Origin: Acinetobacter geminorum
Lineage (GTDB): Bacteria; Pseudomonadota; Gammaproteobacteria; Pseudomonadales; Moraxellaceae
Length of the DNA: 64,000 bases
Direction of reading: 5' to 3'
Assembly: GCF_013009345.1 (NCBI RefSeq)
Contig: NZ_JABELE010000004.1
Location: 62,001-126,000 of the forward strand
Positions 60,479 through 64,000 of this stretch are shown piece after piece. How positions within the stretch are numbered: the first letter of the stretch is position 1; the number at the start of each line of letters is the position of its first letter. The position numbers were made by a program, and so were the translations under genes. The notes under the pieces are model-generated. The model saw nothing but the letters and a program-made list of their open reading frames with translations. It was not told the origin of the DNA and did not search any database.

Positions 60479-61111
60479 ATGAAGAAAAATAAATTGTTAA
60501 TAGGAACTGCTATCGCTTGCGTGGCGTTAGCAGTTTTAATCTGGTTTGCCTTTTCACAGCAAAGCTCTTCTGCTTTAACATCGTCTTCAGAAAATGGGCA
60601 AGGGACTGGGCAAAAACTGGCAGATAATCAGAATGAATTTGCTCGTCAAAATATACTGAATTTGAGTCCGTCCGAAAAAGAAAGATTGTCTCAGCAACAG
60701 ATTATTTTTAATGAAATAGAAAAGGATCAACTACCTTCTAATGTTAATTTTCCACTAATTAAAAATGCAGAAGGTATGGTCATTAAATATGATCCAAATG
60801 TGATTGAACTTAAAAAAGTGGGCGACACTGTTAAGTTTCAAATGTTGGAATATGGCATTAATCGTACAGGCAAAATTGTAGAGATCGAACCCGTTGACCA
60901 AGATATTGTTCGGTGGACCGGTAAATTTGATCAGGGCGATCCGAATCAAAATTTCTTTACCATTACTCAAAGTCAAAAAGACCACTATACAATCATGCAA
61001 ATTTTTACCGAGAAGGGGAATTATTCGGCTGAAATTAAGGATGGCGTGGGGCTCGTGCAAACGATGGATGAAGGTGTTACAGATCAGGAGTTACACCATG
61101 ATCATCCTTAG
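60479..61111 (+). CDS. cpaB: CpaB, membrane-anchored chaperone for CpaA secretion
   Basis: A 210-residue protein with one N-terminal membrane helix (about residues 6-26, LLIGTAIACVALAVLIWFAF), a Ser/Gln-rich linker, and a periplasmic domain with KKVGDTVKFQMLEYGINRTG and FFTITQSQKDHYTIMQIFT. CpaB binds CpaA tightly and is needed for its type II secretion. The gene begins 22 bases after cpaA. The tail, rich in His and Asp (HHDHP), is unusual. Identity follows from sequence plan and context. Confidence 0.92.
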   Translation: MKKNKLLIGTAIACVALAVLIWFAFSQQSSSALTSSSENGQGTGQKLADNQNEFARQNILNLSPSEKERLSQQQIIFNEIEKDQLPSNVNFPLIKNAEGMVIKYDPNVIELKKVGDTVKFQMLEYGINRTGKIVEIEPVDQDIVRWTGKFDQGDPNQNFFTITQSQKDHYTIMQIFTEKGNYSAEIKDGVGLVQTMDEGVTDQELHHDHP

Positions 61112-61234
61112 ACAAATAAACGGTTCTGGTAGAGAAAAGAAGCCAGTTCGCAGTTTATCTGTACGGATATGAGCTTTATGCGTTCACACTCTTTTAAAAA
61201 CAAAGTATGCTTATGCCTGTAACAAGGAGCATAC

Positions 61235-63334
61235 ATGTATCAAGTACTTGCTAGAAAATACCGTCCACGTAATTTCAATGAGTTAGTGGGGCAAAACCAT
61301 GTTTCTCGTGCATTAAGTAGTGCATTGGAACGTGGTCGTCTTCACCATGCTTATTTATTTACAGGAACGCGTGGTGTAGGTAAAACTACAATTGCACGTA
61401 TTTTAGCCAAGTGTTTGAACTGCGAAACGGGTGTGACTTCCACACCATGTGAAGTCTGTGCAACATGTAAAGCGGTAAATGAAGGCCGTTTTATTGACCT
61501 GATCGAAATCGATGCTGCTTCAAGAACCAAAGTAGAAGATACGCGTGAACTTTTAGACAACGTTCCTTATGCGCCAACGCAAGGTCGTTTTAAAGTTTAT
61601 CTGATTGACGAAGTACATATGCTATCGACGCATTCTTTTAATGCGTTATTAAAAACACTAGAAGAACCACCGGAACACGTTAAGTTTCTGTTTGCTACGA
61701 CTGATCCACAAAAGCTACCGATTACAGTCATTTCACGTTGTTTGCAATTTACTCTACGACCTTTAGCCGTTGATGAAATTACCAAGCATCTTGGCGCTAT
61801 TCTTGAAAAAGAGCAAATTAATGCTGATCAAGATGCAATTTGGCAAATTGCTGAATCTGCCCAAGGTTCACTGCGTGATGCATTATCTTTAACTGATCAA
61901 GCCATTGCTTACGGGCAGGGTTCTGTACATCACCAAGATGTTAAAGAAATGCTTGGTCTAATCGACCGTACGATCATTTATGATTTGATTTTGGCGATTC
62001 ATCAAAACCAACGTGAGAAAGTTAGTCAGCTTTTATTACAATTTAGACACCAAGCGCTAGATGTTTCACTCGTGCTTGATCAGCTCATTTCGACATTGCA
62101 TGAATTGGCAATTTTGCAATATCTACCTGATTTGAGTTTGAAATATAGCGATGAAATCAATCGCAAGATCATGCAACTGTCTAAGCTGATTTCTGCTCAA
62201 GATTTACAGCTATATTACCAAATCGCATGTAAAGGTCGTTCAGACTTGCAACTTGCCGTGACGCAAGAGCAAGGTTTTGAAATGTGTGTTTTACGTTTGT
62301 TGGCATTCCGTCCTTTAGCACCAAATGAAATTGTGGTGTCAGAGCCTGTTCAACAAAATGGACAAGCAGAAGTAGGTCTAAATTCACAAGCTCAGCCAAC
62401 GGTCCAAGAGATTACTCCAGTAAATGCGGTTCAACCTGTTGAAGTTATTAACCAGCCCGCTATGGTTGAACCTGAACCTGAACCTGAACCTGAACCTGAA
62501 CCTGAACCTGAACCTGAACCTGAACCTGAACCTGAACCTGAACCTCAGTCTAATCAGGATTTAATGGTATTTGACCCAAATCATCATGAGTTGATTGGGC
62601 TTGAGTCAGCAGTTGTTCAAAAGACTGTTAGTGTTCTGGAAGAAGATTTCATTCCGGTACCCGAACAAAATTTAGTACAAGCTCAGGCAGAAACCCAAGC
62701 AAAACAAATTGAACCAGAACCAGCTTTTGCTACTGAGCCTCAAGGTTTGTTTGAGACATCTAGCGCTGAATTTTCTCTTGATCAAGATGCGCCTATAACT
62801 CCTGATTTGTCTTCTGAACCTGTTATTGAGCAGCAGTCATTGGTGCAGGCTGAAGTTGTTGTTGAAACAGTTCCCGTTGTAAAAGAGTCTAGTGCAACTG
62901 ATCACGGTCAATTGATGCCTCAAGATATCTTGAAGCTTTCTCCTCAAGTTTTAGAAGGTGAATGGACACTCGAAAAGTGGGAATATTGGTTTAGAAATAG
63001 TCAGCTTTCTCCAGCTGTTCAAGAACTTGCTCAACATGGTGTGATGACTGGTGAAATTGGTGGCAATACTATTTTCCATATTCCTCAAGAATATGAAAAT
63101 ATGCTGACCCAATTACAACAAGGCCTTATTGATGCATTAAATGAGCAATGGCCGAATACTCAATTTACAGTTGAATATGGTGCTTTAAATACATCTACAC
63201 CGTATACCATTCAAAGTGCGCGTAAAGAAAAAGCTTTTCACCGAGCAGCTGAGCTATTGCATCAACAGCCAGTTATTAAGAGTCTGATAGAAACTTTTGA
63301 TGGCGAGCTACAAAATATTCAATTAAAGCCTTAG
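61235..63334 (+). CDS. dnaX: DNA polymerase III subunit tau (DnaX) with Glu-Pro repeat linker
   Basis: A 699-residue clamp-loader subunit. Domain I has Walker A GTRGVGKTTI (about 45-54), a zinc module (CLNCETG and CEVCATC), and DEVHML; domains II-III follow to about residue 365. A disordered acidic linker with 13 Glu-Pro pairs (about 412-437) precedes domains IV-V, which contact DnaB and the alpha subunit in other species. No A-AAA-AAG slippery site was found at the gamma-truncation position, so only tau may be made. Ribosome site AAGGAG is strong. Confidence 0.94.
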   Translation: MYQVLARKYRPRNFNELVGQNHVSRALSSALERGRLHHAYLFTGTRGVGKTTIARILAKCLNCETGVTSTPCEVCATCKAVNEGRFIDLIEIDAASRTKVEDTRELLDNVPYAPTQGRFKVYLIDEVHMLSTHSFNALLKTLEEPPEHVKFLFATTDPQKLPITVISRCLQFTLRPLAVDEITKHLGAILEKEQINADQDAIWQIAESAQGSLRDALSLTDQAIAYGQGSVHHQDVKEMLGLIDRTIIYDLILAIHQNQREKVSQLLLQFRHQALDVSLVLDQLISTLHELAILQYLPDLSLKYSDEINRKIMQLSKLISAQDLQLYYQIACKGRSDLQLAVTQEQGFEMCVLRLLAFRPLAPNEIVVSEPVQQNGQAEVGLNSQAQPTVQEITPVNAVQPVEVINQPAMVEPEPEPEPEPEPEPEPEPEPEPEPEPQSNQDLMVFDPNHHELIGLESAVVQKTVSVLEEDFIPVPEQNLVQAQAETQAKQIEPEPAFATEPQGLFETSSAEFSLDQDAPITPDLSSEPVIEQQSLVQAEVVVETVPVVKESSATDHGQLMPQDILKLSPQVLEGEWTLEKWEYWFRNSQLSPAVQELAQHGVMTGEIGGNTIFHIPQEYENMLTQLQQGLIDALNEQWPNTQFTVEYGALNTSTPYTIQSARKEKAFHRAAELLHQQPVIKSLIETFDGELQNIQLKP
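62468..62545 (+). repeat. 13 tandem copies of the hexamer GAACCT inside dnaX
   Basis: An uninterrupted 78-base tract of GAACCT encodes 13 Glu-Pro pairs. The unit is a multiple of three, so copy changes alter linker length without frameshift. A further short EPEP element (about 62712-62721) shows the same composition in the linker. Confidence 0.97.
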
Positions 63335-63478
63335 ATTCATCTGATTTTGATCTGGTGCAGAATATGAAAATAATAGACTTTTCATATTTTTCACTGGATT
63401 GAAATATTGGGGTCATGTCACTGTCATTGTACTTTTCTATGTTAGCCATTTTAGATTTTAAATGGATTGTACATAGCA

Positions 63479-63631
63479 ATGAAAAGGCAATGCTCAGGAA
63501 TAACTTCCTTTAAATATTCATATTTTTTATTAATCGGCGCGATTCTGCTGAGTGGTTGTAACGACTCGGCAAATGATAATTCAAATACACCAGATACAGG
63601 GAAAAAACCTGTAATGCGCTGTGCTCCATAA
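63479..63631 (+). CDS. Small lipoprotein, 50 residues
   Basis: MKRQCSGITSFKYSYFLLIG leads to a lipobox LLSGC with lipidated Cys27; the mature part is about 24 polar residues (NDSANDNSNTPDTGKKPVM) ending RCAP. It precedes the phospholipase gene by 26 bases in the same direction, so it may be co-transcribed and act near it. The ribosome site is weak. Confidence 0.6.
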   Translation: MKRQCSGITSFKYSYFLLIGAILLSGCNDSANDNSNTPDTGKKPVMRCAP

Positions 63632-63657
63632 ACTTAAATAATAAAAAGAACCTAATC

Positions 63658-64000
63658 ATGATTACACGTCGTAAATTTTTAAATTACTCTTTAAATATGG
63701 GTTTTGGTGCTGCGGCATTGGCAGCGTTCCCATCTAGTATTCAAAAAGCTTTAGCAATTCCTGCAAATAATAAAACTGGAACCATTCAGGATGTTGAACA
63801 CGTTATTATTTTAATGCAGGAAAACCGATCTTTTGATCATTACTTTGGAACGTTAAAAGGTGTTCGAGGGTTTGCTGATCGTTTTACGATTCCTTTGCCA
63901 AGTGGCCGCCGTGTTTGGGAGCAGCTTAGAAGTAATGGGCAAGTCTTAACGCCTTTTCACTTAGATGGTACAGCCAATAATGCACAGCGTGCAGAGGGTA
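63658..64000 (+). CDS. plc: Phosphocholine-type phospholipase C, 3'-truncated by the window edge
   Basis: The first 114 codons of a phosphoesterase-family phospholipase C. The N-terminus MITRRKFLNYSLNMGFGAAA carries a twin-arginine (RRKF) signal for Tat export. After it, VEHVIILMQENRSFDHYFGTL is the conserved metal-site start of the family. Members release phosphocholine or act as acid phosphatases; in A. baumannii they contribute to cytotoxicity. The catalytic core continues beyond the window. Confidence 0.9.
   Translation, partial: MITRRKFLNYSLNMGFGAAALAAFPSSIQKALAIPANNKTGTIQDVEHVIILMQENRSFDHYFGTLKGVRGFADRFTIPLPSGRRVWEQLRSNGQVLTPFHLDGTANNAQRAEG

Noticed and set aside
63220..63240. Possible programmed -1 frameshift site in dnaX
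   Set aside because: The A-rich stretch is out of the required A-AAA-AAG phase and lies near the C-terminus, not at the gamma boundary.

Overview
The window is a low-GC gammaproteobacterial chromosome segment. Its gene content and order point to the Acinetobacter baumannii-calcoaceticus complex: the PACE exporter AceI with its LysR regulator, the 492-residue SmvA/QacA-like exporter AmvA with its TetR regulator, a four-gene Csu/Prp-type chaperone-usher cluster, and the CpaA/CpaB protease-chaperone pair. CpaAB is reported in A. nosocomialis, A. pittii and some A. baumannii, so the species is left open. No tRNA, rRNA, CRISPR array, insertion sequence or prophage module was found.

Layout. 1-1.4 kb: 3' part of glnS. 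1.5-11.8 kb: two-carbon and amino-alcohol metabolism on the minus strand: a GATase-like protein, ethanolamine permease with EutB and EutC, an ExaC/AcoD aldehyde dehydrogenase with a divergent GAF-domain regulator, an alpha/beta hydrolase and an iron alcohol dehydrogenase. Ethanolamine is imported, split to ammonia and acetaldehyde, and oxidised to acetate, with no microcompartment genes in view. 11.9-19.6 kb: a PIF1-like helicase, a CHMI-type tautomerase, ThiM, zinc-ribbon and small unknown proteins, PepN. 19.6-24.9 kb: an AT-rich regulatory region and the pilus operon. 25.1-27.9 kb: GST, two degenerate SDRs and a secreted chorismate mutase.

27.9-28.4 kb holds the most unusual element: a promoter, a long structured leader, a 29-residue cationic hydrophobic peptide with a strong Shine-Dalgarno, and a terminator. 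Two leader segments can pair in nested order with two segments upstream of and over that Shine-Dalgarno. This is the logic of phage C4 antisense RNAs. A TetR gene with a perfect palindrome touching its start codon and a Fur-box-controlled TonB receptor follow.

31.4-45.5 kb is an accessory-looking stretch of small orphan genes: lipoproteins, a TolA-C-domain lipoprotein, an orphan T4-type lysozyme, a PliG-like lysozyme inhibitor and a BOF stress protein, interspersed with a DMT exporter/LysR pair, a GNAT, an ABC-F ATPase and a universal stress protein. 45.5-50.7 kb: BenE transporter, Lrp regulator, LysE exporter, transaldolase, aceR/aceI. 50.7-56.2 kb: thiolase, long FabG-like reductase, MaoC hydratase and a serine hydrolase, suggesting acyl-CoA metabolism. 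56.2-64 kb: amvR/amvA with a twin operator, cpaA-cpaB, dnaX with a hexanucleotide repeat, a small lipoprotein and the start of a Tat-exported phospholipase C.

All family calls rest on motifs and remembered family sequences; no database search was run.
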